Notes: generated by a model not told the origin, from the letters alone. A stretch of 64,000 nucleotides of DNA from Piscinibacter defluvii (GCF_004011805.1 NZ_ML137197.1:1-64000); one strand, 5' to 3'; shown: positions 37,407 to 47,190, counted from the first letter of the stretch. Made by a program: numbers and translations.

Positions 37407-39245
37407 ATGAGAAAAAGAATCTTGGCCGCAAGCCTTGTGGCGGCGACTTGTGTTGTGCAGGCCCAAACGACCCAGACGCCTACCGCGTCTACGGTTGTCA
37501 GTACGCTTGCAGCATCGGCCGCCCCGCGAGATGGCTTCACCCGCCTTAGGCTGAGCCTCACATCCAATGAGGTCAGCGCAAACGAGACCGCCCGCCTCGC
37601 GGGAATCGCACTGTGTACGACTGCCATGTGCTATGAATCCGGCGCCCCGAGCAGCGTGACGGTCTCGAGCACGGTTAACGGCACCAGCACTACCGTTGCG
37701 GAGCTCGAGGTGCCCTATTCAGACATCGTGAGCGTCCGGTTCAAGTCCTCTGCGGGTCAGGGAGTTCTGCAGGGGAGCATCGCCCTTCCTGAGCCATTGA
37801 AGCTTGAGAAGGGCTTCAAGGGCGGCGATGTCCTCGTCGTCGTACAAAGGCGAGGCGCGGGCTATGTTCCCGTCGCTGCCGCGTCGAACTACGTCCAGCC
37901 CGAAGGCACGTCGTTCTTCTACAACCCTAAGTTCGCAACAACAGTCAGGCTGCCGCAAGGGGTGAGTCTTGCCATTCCTGCCGGCGCTACCAATGCGCCG
38001 CAGGTCTTCTTGGTCGGCGTCCATGACACGGGGGATGACTACCCCCTCGTCGACATCTATCCGCCAGTGCCGTTGACGAAGCCCGCGACGGTGCAGTTGC
38101 CAGTCATCGCTCGGGCTGCTTCGGCGACGCTGTCAAATCAAGCGCCTCCGAGCCCCAGGCCGCAGGCCGTCCCACCAGGCGGTAGCCTCGCATCACAGGC
38201 GCAAACGCAGGCCGCACGAGCGAGCGGTCCCATGAGCATTGAAATCAATGCAACCGGGACCGTCCCCAGAACGCCTCGAGCTGCGCAGTCGGACAAGCAG
38301 TCGTCCACCGCGACCACGGATGAAGCGCTCACCTCCGATGCTGGTACCGCGGCTGCAGCTGCGGCTGCCTGCAATCAGTACGGATGGTGCAACTGCGCCG
38401 ACCAACTCGCCTATCCGCAGAACCAACAAAACATCGCGAACGGGCTGACTGCTACTGGCACGACCTACCTAAACTGGTGCACGACTATTGCACCCTACGT
38501 GCACATCACCGTCACAAACATGGCGGATTCGAGAGAGCGTTTCACGGTGAAGCACTCCCCGAAGGTGGGCACTTCGGCCCCGCCCTCGTATCTTCCGCCG
38601 CGCCTCCCTTTGGTACGCATCACCTCTTGGTCGCCGAACACCCAAGTCATGACGAATGGCTTCTATTGGCAAGGCGACGAGGGCACGTCGACCGGGCAAA
38701 CCGGACTGGCTGACGGCCATGTGCACAACTTTGCCACGGGCCTTGGCGACAACTTGGCCCTCGGCGGGTCCTGCCAAGACTACCCGTCGCCGCCCTACAA
38801 CGCGTGCAACACTTTCTCGCCGCATGGCAACAAGCGCGTGATGTTGATGCCAGCCACAGGCACTGCGTGGTCCTGGGTCGACAACGGAGCCGCTGGCGTT
38901 ATCTCGAACTCATTGTCCTACGTCAGCTCATCGACCTCCATCGTCAAGAACGGCGTCTGCTCGACGGACACGACATCGAGTCGCTGGACGGCGGTGGGCA
39001 ACACCTCCGGTGGCCGCCTCATCTTCATGTCATCGACCACCGATGGTCAGACCTCGGCAGCAGAGCTATGCGCAGTCTTCAAAGCAATGGGTGTCAACAA
39101 TGCCATTCGCATGGACGGTGGTCCTAGTGCCGCAATGGCTGTAGACGGCGCGCTGAAAAATCCGCTTGGCGGCCTGTACTTCGTTAAGTACGGCACGATG
39201 CGCTACATTGCCTACGGCTTGAAGGTTTCTTACCCGGGCTGGTGA
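37407..39245 (+). CDS. Secreted phosphodiester glycosidase-family (NAGPA-like) protein
   Basis: 612 residues. ATG 37407 follows GGGAG by 6 bases and opens a signal peptide (RKRILAASLVAATCVVQA). Residues about 30-280 are a beta-rich domain of unknown type, followed by a low-complexity linker rich in Pro, Ala and Gln. The C-terminal 250 residues match the phosphodiester glycosidase / DUF2233 family: NGFYWQGDEG, GRLIFMSSTTDGQ, and the hallmark RMDGGPSAAMAVDG. Family members act on sugar-1-phosphate diesters; the substrate here is unknown. As cargo of the element it may modify surface glycans. Cysteine pairs suggest extracytoplasmic folding. Confidence 0.8.
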   Translation: MRKRILAASLVAATCVVQAQTTQTPTASTVVSTLAASAAPRDGFTRLRLSLTSNEVSANETARLAGIALCTTAMCYESGAPSSVTVSSTVNGTSTTVAELEVPYSDIVSVRFKSSAGQGVLQGSIALPEPLKLEKGFKGGDVLVVVQRRGAGYVPVAAASNYVQPEGTSFFYNPKFATTVRLPQGVSLAIPAGATNAPQVFLVGVHDTGDDYPLVDIYPPVPLTKPATVQLPVIARAASATLSNQAPPSPRPQAVPPGGSLASQAQTQAARASGPMSIEINATGTVPRTPRAAQSDKQSSTATTDEALTSDAGTAAAAAAACNQYGWCNCADQLAYPQNQQNIANGLTATGTTYLNWCTTIAPYVHITVTNMADSRERFTVKHSPKVGTSAPPSYLPPRLPLVRITSWSPNTQVMTNGFYWQGDEGTSTGQTGLADGHVHNFATGLGDNLALGGSCQDYPSPPYNACNTFSPHGNKRVMLMPATGTAWSWVDNGAAGVISNSLSYVSSSTSIVKNGVCSTDTTSSRWTAVGNTSGGRLIFMSSTTDGQTSAAELCAVFKAMGVNNAIRMDGGPSAAMAVDGALKNPLGGLYFVKYGTMRYIAYGLKVSYPGW

Positions 39246-39358
39246 GCCACTGCTGAGACTTTCAAGTGCTGGGACGTTTGAAGGGACGTCTTGGGCACCG
39301 CAAGCGCCCGCACGGGTCGCTGAAAAGAGAACGCTCCCGCCGGGCCGCGAGGCCCTCG

Positions 39359-39401
39359 GGGCAGCCGGCATAGGGGCCTACGGCCCCAACCCCGGCTGCC
39401 C
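39359..39401. repeat. Nested stem-loops between convergent genes
   Basis: Outer stem GGGCAGCCGG (39359-39368) with CCGGCTGCCC (39392-39401). Inner stem GGGGCC-TAC-GGCCCC (39373-39387). Both are perfect. It lies between the glycosidase stop and the helicase stop, so a bidirectional terminator is likely; it is markedly GC-rich compared with the adjacent cargo. Confidence 0.55.
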
Positions 39402-39450
39402 TCCGGGCAAGGCTATATGCCTCTACGCGCCTCAATGGCAAGCCCCGTAC

Positions 39451-41748
39451 TCACCCGTTCGGTGCTCGGCCTGCGGCCTGCGCTCCGCTGCGGCTTCCGT
39501 GCGGGTGCAGGGCTCCGCCCTGCCCATTGACCCGCTCCAAGGCAGCGGTGGCATCTGGGCGCTGCGCCGCCGCGGCGGGCACGACGAAGCCCGTCGTGCG
39601 CTCGGTTCGCCGCACGATGGCTTCCGACAAGGCTGCGTCGTCACCTACCAACAACACAAGGTCTTTGCCGCGCGTGATGGCGGTGTAGAGCCACTCTCGG
39701 GTCACCAAGCGTGAGTCCTCAACGACCACAACCACTGCATGCGCCGAACTGCCTTGGGACTTGTGGCACGTGATGGCATAAGCCAGTTCCACATCACCTT
39801 CAGCTTCCGTTGGCAGAGCGCGTGGTTCGTCTTCCCCATCCCACAGCACTTCGATGCTTGGACCGTCGATGGTGGTGACCACGCCCAGCAGGCCGTTGAA
39901 GAGCCCGTCCTGGTAGCGGTTCGCAGTCATCACGACAGGGTCGGCCACGGCGACGGTTGCCAGAGGACCGAGTCGCCGGGTCGGCGCACTAGCGGGCCGG
40001 ATTGCGAACGACTCGGTCTCGTTGATGTCCGCCACGGTAGCCCGTTTGGCGGCCACGACCATCAACTCGCTCTGAGCACGCAGCCGACGCTGAACGGCAT
40101 CGCGCTGAGCAGTCGGCACGAGGAAGACACCCTTCGCCTCGCCGTTCCAGACATCCAATTGCGGAACGCACCCTTGGCGAACCAACAGGGACACCTTCGG
40201 GATGACGCTGTCGGCCGCCTGCCGCAGCACCTTCGTCAGTCGGGCAACGCGAGAGCCCTCAGCCACAAGGTCATGGAAGACCTTGCCGATGCCCACCGGC
40301 GGCAACTGACCTTCGTCGCCCGCGAACAGCACCCGCGCGCCTTCGGGCAGCAGACACAGCAGCGTGTGGAGACTGGGCGTGTCCAGCATGCCGGCCTCGT
40401 CGATGACCAACAGAGTGCGCGAGGTGAACGTAACGTCGGATGCTGGGCGCTTGCGCTCGGCGTCGGCTTCCTGGGCATGCTGGCGCTGCAGCATCCCGAT
40501 GAGCCGAGCGATGGTGTAGGCCAAGCGCGGACGGGCGGGTGACGAGGCGCCTCGCGACAAGGTCAGCGCTGCCTTGCCGGCGAGTGCGCCCATCACGACG
40601 TCGCCACCGGCGAACTCCCAGGCCGTGGCAAGGACCTTCATCACGGTGGTCTTGCCGACGCCTGCGCCACCTTGCAGCACGGACACGGGCCGGTCAAGCA
40701 GCGTCACCACCGCAGCATGCTGTTCGTCCGTCAGCTGCAGACCTGTCGCGCTCTCGGCGTCATGGACCAGCGCCTCAAGGGCGTCGCCAACCGGAAGGGC
40801 GACGGTTGGCGCGCGTCTCTCGATAGCCAAGAGCGCCGCGCTGACCTGGTCTTCCAGCCATGCGGCCCCCGGCACCCTCAGCAAGGCACCAGAACGCCTC
40901 AGGACGCCGCGTTCACCCGCAAGGGCAAGGGTCACCTTCGGTTCGACCCCGCGGGCCGACAGAAGCCCTTCAACGCGTTCCGGGGTTGCGGCGGTGTCCC
41001 CGTCGCTCAGCAGTTCGCGCCAGGCGCTGCTCAGCGCGCCAAGGAGGCGGCTGGGGTGGGCGTGCAGGCCGGTGCCTTCGTCAGCAGAGCGCAGCAGCCT
41101 CAGACCGACCCGGTCGGCTAGCTTCCAGTCCATCAAGCTGGCCGGCACATACGGGTTGCGACGAAGTCGTTCGACAGCGTCCACGCCCGCCATGAAACGC
41201 CACAGCTGGCCGGCAACGCGGGACTCCCGGATGCCCAGCTTCTCGAGGAACGTCAGGAACTCGACCTCTGTGGCATTGACCTTGTCGGCGCCAGCCTGGG
41301 CAGCCACGGCGGCGTAGACCTGTGCGGCAATCTTGGCCGCGAGCGCCGGTTTGTCGGGCTCGATGAGGGCTGCGACCTCGGCCAGGCGAGTGGAGTCAGC
41401 CAGCACAGCAGCCAGGTCGTGGCCGAAGGCGTCCACGAGCCGCTGCGCGCGCACGGCACCGATGTTCGGCAACCGCTCCAGCCACGGGCGCAGCAGGTCG
41501 CCAGGGTTGATGGTGCGCTTCATACGCTTGCTGTCGACCTGCGCGACCACCTTGCCGAAGCGGTCCCGATAGTTCGACAGCTGCCCCTTGACCTCGAACG
41601 CGTCACCTGGCAGCGGCTGGGTGTCACGGCCGGCGAACTTCACGCGCAGGACGCTGCCGTCCTCACGTCGGCCGGTGAAGATGCAGCCACCATCGAGCTG
41701 GGACAAAACGCGCTCGACGACGACGGTGCCCGCAAAGTTCTCGCTCAA
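39451..41748 (-). CDS. RecD2-like superfamily 1B DNA helicase
   Basis: 765 residues. N-terminal OB-like and helix-hairpin-helix segments (LPNIGAVRAQRLVDAFG) typical of RecD2 precede the motor: motif I GGAGVGKTTV, motif II LLVIDEAGM, GDEGQLPPVG (III), and a C-terminal CHKSQGSS...YTAITRGKD (V-VI). A 5'-3' helicase by family. The start overlaps the stop of the coiled-coil gene (ATGA, 41745-41748), so it belongs to the recombinase operon. The last 35 residues are low-complexity. It may process the excised or replicating element. Confidence 0.88.
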   Translation of the reverse strand: MSENFAGTVVVERVLSQLDGGCIFTGRREDGSVLRVKFAGRDTQPLPGDAFEVKGQLSNYRDRFGKVVAQVDSKRMKRTINPGDLLRPWLERLPNIGAVRAQRLVDAFGHDLAAVLADSTRLAEVAALIEPDKPALAAKIAAQVYAAVAAQAGADKVNATEVEFLTFLEKLGIRESRVAGQLWRFMAGVDAVERLRRNPYVPASLMDWKLADRVGLRLLRSADEGTGLHAHPSRLLGALSSAWRELLSDGDTAATPERVEGLLSARGVEPKVTLALAGERGVLRRSGALLRVPGAAWLEDQVSAALLAIERRAPTVALPVGDALEALVHDAESATGLQLTDEQHAAVVTLLDRPVSVLQGGAGVGKTTVMKVLATAWEFAGGDVVMGALAGKAALTLSRGASSPARPRLAYTIARLIGMLQRQHAQEADAERKRPASDVTFTSRTLLVIDEAGMLDTPSLHTLLCLLPEGARVLFAGDEGQLPPVGIGKVFHDLVAEGSRVARLTKVLRQAADSVIPKVSLLVRQGCVPQLDVWNGEAKGVFLVPTAQRDAVQRRLRAQSELMVVAAKRATVADINETESFAIRPASAPTRRLGPLATVAVADPVVMTANRYQDGLFNGLLGVVTTIDGPSIEVLWDGEDEPRALPTEAEGDVELAYAITCHKSQGSSAHAVVVVVEDSRLVTREWLYTAITRGKDLVLLVGDDAALSEAIVRRTERTTGFVVPAAAAQRPDATAALERVNGQGGALHPHGSRSGAQAAGRAPNG

Positions 41749-42242
41749 TCCTCGACCCTCACGAACATCCCGGCGTGGATGGCATCAAGCTGGGCATGCA
41801 GCCGTGCGTTCTCGGCCTTGAGCACTTCGATGTCAGCCACGGCCGCCTTGAGCCTTTCCAGGAGTTCAGCGTGTACCGCCTGCGCCTCGACCGCTGCCTG
41901 AGCGGCGGCCTTCGCGGTCTGGGCCTGACGCACCATCCTCTCCTTGAGCGTCTTGTCGCCGGCCTCCTGCATGAGGCGCGAGCCAATCGGCAGAAGCCCT
42001 TGGCCCTCAGCCATCAGGTTGATGAGCTGGCTCAGCTCATCGCGCTCGTAGAGGTACTTCTCCTGGGTGACCTTGAGGTCGATGGCCTGAGCGACCGCTC
42101 GCACATTGACCTTGCCATCTGGCGTCGCGGGCAAGGTTGGCCTTCGCTCCTCCTCTGGCTGGGCCTGGTATTCCACCTCGCGCTCATTCAGGTACGCCTC
42201 CAGGCGTACGCGCACTTGGGGGATGACGCTGGGACGTGCCAT
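41745..42242 (-). CDS. Coiled-coil protein of the recombinase operon
   Basis: 165 residues. A short N-terminal domain (SVIPQVRVRLEAYLNEREVEYQ) is followed by a segment like a small DNA-binding fold (VNVRAVAQAIDLKVTQEKYLYERDEL), then a long coiled coil (about 95-155, AAQAAVEAQAVHAELLERLK, IEVLKAENARLHAQLDAI). Family unknown. It starts 6 bases after the preceding gene and overlaps the helicase by 4 bases, so stoichiometric expression with both is expected. Confidence 0.78.
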   Translation of the reverse strand: MARPSVIPQVRVRLEAYLNEREVEYQAQPEEERRPTLPATPDGKVNVRAVAQAIDLKVTQEKYLYERDELSQLINLMAEGQGLLPIGSRLMQEAGDKTLKERMVRQAQTAKAAAQAAVEAQAVHAELLERLKAAVADIEVLKAENARLHAQLDAIHAGMFVRVED

Positions 42243-42248
42243 GACGAC

Positions 42249-42791
42249 TCAACCCTTCTTCGGCCGGAGCGGCACGACCTTCTTGCTGGCGGATTCCCCT
42301 GCCAGCTGCTCGAGCCGCGCCTTCTGCTGTTCGAGCTCCTTGATGCTCTTCTGCGCGTCACTGAGCTGGTGCTGCGTTTCCTGCAGTTCGAGCTCGGTGT
42401 CGCGATGAGATTGCAGCAAGCCCTCGTAGAGCTTCTTCCAATCCTCAATGCGCGTTGCGAGCGACTTCTTTACCTTGACGCTGCCGACGACCTTCTCTCG
42501 CTTGAGTTCATCGAGCCAATCTCTTACCTCCTCGCCGAGGGTGCGGAGCTTGTCCGTGTAGAACGAGGTCGGGTGGATGTCTGCCCGCCTGGCAACCTCC
42601 GCCGCCGACAAAGCGCCGTTGCGGTGGGGGTAGATGCCGTCGTTGGACGCCATCTCCTGCTCGATGGCCGCCATCGTGGCCTTGACCCTCGCACGAACGT
42701 CCTCGGTTCGCTTCTCCCCGCGCTTCTGCGCCGCCTGTTTGGCAACACCCTTTCGGCTGAACCCAGCTTTGCCGGGCTTCTTGGTTTTCAT
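42249..42791 (-). CDS. GinD-like HTH/coiled-coil protein
   Basis: 180 residues, basic N-terminus (KTKKPGKAGFSRKGVAKQAAQKRGEKR). A helix-turn-helix-like segment (LSAAEVARRADIHPTSFY) comes next, then a coiled coil (LQSHRDTELELQETQHQL). ATG 42791 overlaps the stop of the third recombinase as ATGA. Position and size match the small fourth protein of GInt elements (ginD) and TnpC of Tn554-type trios, which are needed for or modulate integration. Confidence 0.78.
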   Translation of the reverse strand: MKTKKPGKAGFSRKGVAKQAAQKRGEKRTEDVRARVKATMAAIEQEMASNDGIYPHRNGALSAAEVARRADIHPTSFYTDKLRTLGEEVRDWLDELKREKVVGSVKVKKSLATRIEDWKKLYEGLLQSHRDTELELQETQHQLSDAQKSIKELEQQKARLEQLAGESASKKVVPLRPKKG

Positions 42792-45169
42792 GTCGTCACC
42801 TCCTCGGCCTCCGCACCCGCATCCACAATCGACCGAACGACCGGGTCCTGCATCCACTTGTCGCGCAGGTCATCGAAACGGCCAACGTGCAGGCGAACCT
42901 GGCCTGCCCAAAGAGCCTGGACCAGTTCGTCACCTCTTTGGGCCGCCTCCTGGTAGGCCGCTACGGCATCACGAATCGAGCCATCGACATCGTCGCGCAG
43001 GAAGGGTTCCTCGAAGCGGTGGCTGCAGTGGCTTTGGCAGCGTGCCGGTTCGGGCTCCCCCTTGCTCTTGTTGCAGGGACCCGCCTCCGTGCCTGGGAAC
43101 TTCGTGCAGACGACACCCGGTCTTGCCAAGTGCCAGGCCTTGCCCTGCAGGGTCAGGATTTCAGCGAGCTCCATGGCGCTGTCAGCGCCCCACTCCTCGC
43201 CGCGCCGATGCAAACGGTCACGGTGGACATGAATGGCTTTGCTGACAGATGCAGCAGCCGGTCCGCCGAAGCCACCATTGGGCAGCGCTTGCGCTTCCGC
43301 AGCCACCATTGCCTCGACGGCTTCCTTCGCCCTCATCACGCGCAGTTCGCGCGCAACGCGCTCCACATCGACCTGCAGGTCCTTGTCCGTAAGGATGTAG
43401 TACAGGGTCATCTCGATGTTCTTGTGCCCGAACACGTCCTTCAGGACCTTTGGTGCCTGGGTCAGCGCAAGAGCTGCAAGACGCGCTATGGACTTCCGAA
43501 ACCGATGCACCCTAAGGGACTGCCCTCCAGGTTCCGTGCTCATGCCAAGCGCCTGGGCATATGCACGCAGAGCGGTCTGCGTATGCAGCATGGGCTTGGT
43601 ACGGTTTGCCTTCCCGCCGCCAATCTCGGCCCAGAGGTGGACAGGGGCGGCAGCTGGACGGTCAACGTCACGTTTCGGCGCCACAGGCCCGATGTCATCC
43701 ATCAAGGTGACCAGCCGGACTTGCTGCTCGATAGCCTGCATCGCCACGTCCGGCAGCACCCAGTCGCGGGTCTCACCGTCATGGCGGTCGACGAGCTTCC
43801 AGGTCCGCCCATCCGCGTAGGGCATGCCGTTGGGTGACGGCTGGAGGCAATCGCGCTCCAAGGTCACCAACTCGGACTTCCTCGCGCCCATCGAGAGCCC
43901 GACCACGAAGAAGTGAGCCATCTGCACCAACTTCAGCAGGAGGACGACATCGACGAGCATCCGCGGTTGCCAGCCCGCTGGCCTCTCGGTCAACCCTGTC
44001 GCGGCACCGCCCTCAGCACGCTTCTTCGCACGCGAGTTCTTACCCGAACGGCTCAGCCGGATGTTGAACGGCGGTGCAGAGGTGGGCCGCCCTTCGCTGT
44101 CGTGCCAGGTGTGTTCGGCCAAGAGATTGCGAACCGCGTCGTCGCGCCGCTGCGCAATGCGACCGGGACTGACGCTGAGGTCGTCGGTGCTCAACCAGAT
44201 GGACCGGATTTCGCTCACGACCTCGAGCAGCGAGGGCGCCAAGTCGCGAATGAGCCACAGGCTATAGCGTCCCATCTCGGCAACATAGTCGTCCGGCAAC
44301 GGCAGGTGCGGGTCGGGCTTCTGTTGCGCCTGTGGCTTCTCGACTGGTCCTGCAACGCTGGTGACATCGGATGCGTCACCACCAAGCAGCGGAACGTCAA
44401 CCCAGCACCCGCGCTCGGCGAGAACCTGCATACGCTTAAGTTCAACTTCGAACCGCGGCCGCTCTCCGGGAGAAAACCTGTCGAGGTCCTCTGCAGCGAT
44501 GTGTCTGAAAAACCTCTCCGCGCCCGCGATGCCTTCATTCGGCCCCAAGGCGCTCAATCGCTTCGACAGGCCTATGGCCATCAGCTGGGGGAGTTGGTGA
44601 TACGCAGTCCTGCTCAGTGTTGAAGGGTCGAGGGCCCTGCCCTTCGCCTTCTTTCCGATGCCGGCCGGCCCCATTCTGCAGATGACGAGGTAGCGCGTGA
44701 GCGACAGCACGCTGGCGGTCACCAGTCGCCGGACAGGTGACTCAAAGCCGTCGAGCACGCTGGCGGCGCTGGCCTCGGCCGCATGCCGAACAGCCGCAAC
44801 GGCCTCGTCGTCGCTGCGCACCAGCGCCTGCTGGCCCTCTGGCAGAAAGCTCAGCACGCGGGCGCGGAGGTCGATGTCCAGCAGCGATGGTTGCGCCAAT
44901 GGAATCCACCTTCTCGGCGTCTGCCAACGACCGAACGTCGAGCCATGCTCAAGCATGGCCTGCACTGGCATCAAGGGCTGCGCATCGAGGGATTGAATGG
45001 CTTCAGCAGAGGTGGCGAGCAACGCCTGACTGCGTGTGGCTTCGACCTCATCCGCCACCGCCGCCGCATCACGAGCGCCATTGACTGGCATGTCCAACCC
45101 TGATGCTGAGGCTCCCTCCATCGAAGCTTCAGCCGGGCTTGCGCCAAGAGCTGCTCTCGTGTTCTTCAT
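42788..45169 (-). CDS. Large tyrosine recombinase, third of the trio (GinC-like)
   Basis: 793 residues. The catalytic set is complete: Arg430 (SMGARKSELVTL), His555 and Arg558 (VHRFRKS), His582 (FGHKNIE) and Tyr590/591 (MTLYYI). A long N-terminal region (about 1-400) and a C-terminal extension after 610 with a Cys-rich cluster (VVCTKFPG, GPCNKSKG, ARCQSHCSHRF) probably bind zinc and DNA. Its ATG overlaps the preceding stop (45166-45169). It is likely one of the active strand-exchange subunits. Confidence 0.9.
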   Translation of the reverse strand: MKNTRAALGASPAEASMEGASASGLDMPVNGARDAAAVADEVEATRSQALLATSAEAIQSLDAQPLMPVQAMLEHGSTFGRWQTPRRWIPLAQPSLLDIDLRARVLSFLPEGQQALVRSDDEAVAAVRHAAEASAASVLDGFESPVRRLVTASVLSLTRYLVICRMGPAGIGKKAKGRALDPSTLSRTAYHQLPQLMAIGLSKRLSALGPNEGIAGAERFFRHIAAEDLDRFSPGERPRFEVELKRMQVLAERGCWVDVPLLGGDASDVTSVAGPVEKPQAQQKPDPHLPLPDDYVAEMGRYSLWLIRDLAPSLLEVVSEIRSIWLSTDDLSVSPGRIAQRRDDAVRNLLAEHTWHDSEGRPTSAPPFNIRLSRSGKNSRAKKRAEGGAATGLTERPAGWQPRMLVDVVLLLKLVQMAHFFVVGLSMGARKSELVTLERDCLQPSPNGMPYADGRTWKLVDRHDGETRDWVLPDVAMQAIEQQVRLVTLMDDIGPVAPKRDVDRPAAAPVHLWAEIGGGKANRTKPMLHTQTALRAYAQALGMSTEPGGQSLRVHRFRKSIARLAALALTQAPKVLKDVFGHKNIEMTLYYILTDKDLQVDVERVARELRVMRAKEAVEAMVAAEAQALPNGGFGGPAAASVSKAIHVHRDRLHRRGEEWGADSAMELAEILTLQGKAWHLARPGVVCTKFPGTEAGPCNKSKGEPEPARCQSHCSHRFEEPFLRDDVDGSIRDAVAAYQEAAQRGDELVQALWAGQVRLHVGRFDDLRDKWMQDPVVRSIVDAGAEAEEVTT

Positions 45170-47190
45170 GCTCGTGACTCCTCAATCACTTCGAGGTGAA
45201 TGACTCGGTGCTGCCCGCTTGCGATGCGCTGCTGCCACCCGGTCACCAGCGAAGAGACCTCGGTGGCGTCGAAGGCCAGCAGGGCGAGTTCTGTGTTGTG
45301 TAGCTCTTCGTCGAATGACGTGTCGCTGAACGCCATGGCCGGCATGCTGGACTGCAGGTGCAGGAGTTCTGCCTTACGCATCGTCAGGCCCGGAAGGCTC
45401 TCCGGCAAGATGACCGCGTTCTCGAGGCACAGCGTGCAGCGCTGCGTTGAGCAGAGAGCCTTGCCGTCAGCCTTGAAGCCTGGCGCAACGGAGCGCGGCG
45501 GCGTAGTTGGACTCTTGCAGCCAATGCCCAGGCGGCTACGCTTCAGGGTGCGGTAGTCCTCCAGTCGCTTCCGCTCCTCATCCGTGACCTGCCCATCACG
45601 ACACCACTTCGCGACAACCGTAGCGTCCAGGCGACCGTGGAGTTTGATTTCGCTCCAAAGGCTGTTGTTGAAGGTGCGGAAGATTCGGGCGCTTTCGTCA
45701 TTCAGCAGCGTGTTGTCGAGGTAGCGCTGGGTGCTCGACAGCCTCTTGTGCCCCAGCACGCGCATGACGTACAGGACCATTCCACCGCTCTGCTGATACG
45801 CGAACGCTGCGAACGCATCCCGAAAATCGGTCGCGGTCAGCTTCGGAACCTGGTCGTGTGGCGCTCGTTTGGCGTTGATTCCAGCGATGAGCTGGTCCAG
45901 ATAGCCCTGCGTTCCAAGCCTCTGAAAGGTACCACCGGCCAGCCATGTGATGCCCTGTTCCGGAGTGACAAACAACCACGGACTTCTCAGTCCCTGCTCC
46001 AGGTCGATGATTGCCTTGCGCTTCTTGTCGAGTGCCACCTGAGGCGCACCGGCCGCTTGAAGTTCCTCGAACTCGGCTTGCAGGCTCCGGTGTTCCGCCC
46101 GCAGCTGTGCTCGCAAGGGCTCCGTGCGCCGCATCAGCGTCTGGAGGATGACGCCAGCTGACCGCTGACACTTGAACAGCCCCTCGGTGACCTGGTGGGA
46201 CTTCGAGCGCTCCTTGAATCCGGTCAACAGATAGCGACTCTCGTCCTTTGGGTGCGCTTCGAGGAATGGCTCGTTGACGTTGAGCGATAGGAAAGTCGCG
46301 GGATTCCAGCCAGTGGTGACCAAGCACAGATGGAACGCCGCCCGAATGTCTGCCGCATCAGGGAACGCGCACTGAAGCATGGTCTCGTGCCTGTAGCCCT
46401 GCTTGTAGAAGAAGGAGGCGCTTCGGCCCATGTAGAGCTCATTCGCACCTGGCCAAGCCTTGCCAGTTGCTTTGGCGGCCTCCCGCAGGCGCTGATAGTT
46501 CGCGAGCTGCAAAGCCTCGCCCTCTGACTTCGGGCTCGCACCGGCGAGGAGTTGGTCGGCGCGCTCCCATCGGTCCAGGGCCGCGTACCAGTGGCGCTTG
46601 AGCGCATCGCGAATGGGCTTGATTTTCGCGAATGGGGGAAGGTGCCTGCGGACGTCAGGCTCGTCTGGCCCGGTCCAGTGGAGCGGTCGAAGACCCAAGG
46701 CCCGACGGGTCACATCCACGGCGCGCACAAACGGACCAAAGGCCGCCCGTGTCATGCCGGATTCGAAGGCAACTTGGCGCTGGAGGTCTGCGATGTCGGC
46801 AACGGTGGTTACGACGGGCAAGGCGTTGCCGGCATCAGCCGCGCGCCTTTCCATATCGTCGAACAGCCGCCACCAGTTCCGCAAGGACGTCATGACTTGT
46901 CCAACGGTCTGCGTCGACGCTGTGACGGTCAGGTCACGCAATGCTGGGGCCAGCTGTTCAATCAGCGCAGGGCGACCACTGTAGGGCCCGCCCCACCTGC
47001 CATTCGGCAGGTGCATCTGCCCATCCTTCAATGGCGTGAGGTCGACCAAGCAAGGCTTCTTCGAATGCTTCGTCCAGAAACGCAGTGGGTCATCCGAGGT
47101 AGGCACCGGCTCGACCACCACCACCGGCACGGCCGAGACAGGCTGCGCCAGTTCCTTGAGGTGGTCCTTCTTGACATTGCGGATGCTCAT
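45166..47190 (-). CDS. Large tyrosine recombinase-like protein with a degenerate active site (GinB-like)
   Basis: 674 residues. The recombinase fold is recognisable from TGWNPATFLSL (box I, 293-303), FRDAFAAFAYQQSG, and LGHKRLSSTQRYLDN. The first catalytic Arg is Asn296 and the box II His is Thr454; Arg457, His481 and Tyr490 remain. The C-terminus is Cys-rich (WCRDGQ, GIGCKSP, LCSTQRCTLCLENA), as in the third recombinase. Start overlaps the upstream stop (47187-47190). Probably a structural or partly active partner. Confidence 0.87.
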   Translation of the reverse strand: MSIRNVKKDHLKELAQPVSAVPVVVVEPVPTSDDPLRFWTKHSKKPCLVDLTPLKDGQMHLPNGRWGGPYSGRPALIEQLAPALRDLTVTASTQTVGQVMTSLRNWWRLFDDMERRAADAGNALPVVTTVADIADLQRQVAFESGMTRAAFGPFVRAVDVTRRALGLRPLHWTGPDEPDVRRHLPPFAKIKPIRDALKRHWYAALDRWERADQLLAGASPKSEGEALQLANYQRLREAAKATGKAWPGANELYMGRSASFFYKQGYRHETMLQCAFPDAADIRAAFHLCLVTTGWNPATFLSLNVNEPFLEAHPKDESRYLLTGFKERSKSHQVTEGLFKCQRSAGVILQTLMRRTEPLRAQLRAEHRSLQAEFEELQAAGAPQVALDKKRKAIIDLEQGLRSPWLFVTPEQGITWLAGGTFQRLGTQGYLDQLIAGINAKRAPHDQVPKLTATDFRDAFAAFAYQQSGGMVLYVMRVLGHKRLSSTQRYLDNTLLNDESARIFRTFNNSLWSEIKLHGRLDATVVAKWCRDGQVTDEERKRLEDYRTLKRSRLGIGCKSPTTPPRSVAPGFKADGKALCSTQRCTLCLENAVILPESLPGLTMRKAELLHLQSSMPAMAFSDTSFDEELHNTELALLAFDATEVSSLVTGWQQRIASGQHRVIHLEVIEESRA

